Shown here piece after piece: positions 6,773 through 7,585 of a DNA stretch of 7,585 nt. The notes beneath the pieces are model-generated. The model was not told where the DNA came from. It did not search any database and saw nothing but the letters and a program-made list of their open reading frames with translations. Within the stretch, counting starts at the first letter, position 1. Every line of letters starts with the position of its first letter. A program made the translations under genes and the position numbers. This DNA comes from Melioribacteraceae bacterium (GTDB lineage: Bacteria > Bacteroidota > Ignavibacteria > Ignavibacteriales > Melioribacteraceae), in contig JALWEC010000426.1 of NCBI GenBank assembly GCA_027036655.1, positions 1-7,585 of the forward strand, written 5' to 3'.

Positions 6773-7585
6773 ATGAAAAAGATAATAATATTAATGCTAA
6801 TAGGTTTTTCAATAAATTATGCTCAGGTTTGCGGCGCGCTTTCTTCAAGCAATCCGGTTTCCGCTGCTTTGGGAAATACATCTGTTTCAAACTCCGAAGG
6901 CGTTTATGCTATTCAGAGAAATCCCGCAAATATGGTTTTCTCCAATTCGGCAGTTGAAGTTGCAACGATTTTTCCAATTCTGAATATGAGTATGAGCCTT
7001 GGGACGGATTTTATCACATTAAATCAGTATAACTATTACTTCGGCGGAGTTGAAGTAAACGGACAAACGCAGGGGAGATATTTAACTGCTGCCGATAAAC
7101 AAAATCTTAAGGATTTATTTTCAGGAGGCGGTTTAATATTTGCCAATTTTAATATCAACTATCTCAATGTTGTAATTAATCCGGGCAGAGAAATAGGTGC
7201 ATTCGGATTCAGCGTAAGCGATAATATCTCCGCTTCGTTTAACTTTCCTCAGGGCGTGGTTGATTTGGCAATGAACGGAAACCCCGTAGGCAGTTATTAC
7301 GATTTTAATGACGCCAGCTTAAACGCTCAGCATCTGCGCGATTACACTTTTTCGTATGCAAGAGACATAAGCGATTTATTTGATAGTCCGCTTAAATCTC
7401 TTTCGGTCGGATTCAGCGTAAAATATATTCAGGGCTTTGCAATGGCTCAAACCGACGAAGTGGTCAGCAGCATAAAAACCAATGCCGATAACACAATTGA
7501 CGTTACCGGACGTTTCAAAGCTTATGCGGCTGTATCTACTGACTTGGCTGTAAAATACGACTTTGATTCACTCAATACTTCCGAA
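6773..7585 (+). CDS. Outer-membrane beta-barrel protein, PorV/DUF5723-like, 3' partial
   Basis: From the ATG the frame stays open for 271 codons to the window edge, so the 3' end is missing. The protein starts with a signal peptide (MKKIIILMLIGFSINYAQ). The next part, SAALGNTSVSNSEGVYAIQR followed by NPANMVF, has the style of PorV, FadL-like and DUF5723 outer-membrane barrel proteins, where a gap for bound ligand or partner is followed by an NPA motif. Further on, alternating amphipathic stretches such as IGAFGFSVSDNISASFNFP and LSVGFSVKYIQGFAMAQTD look like paired transmembrane beta strands, with polar loops rich in Asn, Asp and Gly. Barrels of this kind serve as transporters or, like PorV, as shuttle proteins of the T9SS. 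Family membership is an inference from motif style; a specific role cannot be assigned. It follows the lipoprotein gene by 12 bases and is probably expressed with it. Confidence 0.75.
   Translation, partial: MKKIIILMLIGFSINYAQVCGALSSSNPVSAALGNTSVSNSEGVYAIQRNPANMVFSNSAVEVATIFPILNMSMSLGTDFITLNQYNYYFGGVEVNGQTQGRYLTAADKQNLKDLFSGGGLIFANFNINYLNVVINPGREIGAFGFSVSDNISASFNFPQGVVDLAMNGNPVGSYYDFNDASLNAQHLRDYTFSYARDISDLFDSPLKSLSVGFSVKYIQGFAMAQTDEVVSSIKTNADNTIDVTGRFKAYAAVSTDLAVKYDFDSLNTSE

Overview
The window looks like a chromosomal segment from a member of the Ignavibacteria/Chlorobi side of the Bacteroidota superphylum. The main clues are a C-terminal type IX secretion (T9SS) sorting domain carrying the NYPNPFNPTT motif, an exported two-component-regulator-propeller protein, a DUF3467 protein, a lipoprotein paired with an outer-membrane barrel, and moderate, AT-leaning base composition. 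The phylum is inferred from protein style; no rRNA or marker gene is present. All six genes lie on the + strand. No mobile element, CRISPR array, tRNA or rRNA was seen, and no stretch over 300 bases lacks a gene.

Layout. (1) The 3' part of a TPR-repeat gene runs in from the left edge and ends in a clear rho-independent terminator. (2) A small DUF3467 gene is followed after 9 bases by a 997-residue sensor protein that starts with TTG. The sensor has a signal peptide, 14 propeller-type repeats, a Y_Y_Y domain, one membrane span, a coiled linker and a complete class III nucleotide cyclase domain whose specificity residues are those of an adenylate cyclase. (3) A 110-base gap holds a near-palindrome resembling a CRP/FNR-family operator, a sigma70-like promoter and a strong Shine-Dalgarno site. 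(4) These lead into a secreted protein with a T9SS type A sorting domain, ended by an 11-bp hairpin terminator. (5) A two-gene unit follows: a 548-residue lipoprotein and, 12 bases on, the start of an outer-membrane beta-barrel protein (PorV/DUF5723-like) that runs off the right edge.

How the genes may work together. The most interesting element is the sensor cyclase. It has the periplasmic sensor layout known from hybrid two-component regulators, but its output is a cyclase instead of a histidine kinase. A CRP-like site lies just after its stop codon, upstream of the promoter of the secreted protein. This suggests a local circuit: periplasmic signal, cAMP, CRP-family regulator, secreted surface protein. 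The circuit is a hypothesis. The domain content and the site are visible in the sequence; the ligand, the regulator and the regulation itself are not. The lipoprotein and barrel may form a separate cell-envelope unit of unknown function.
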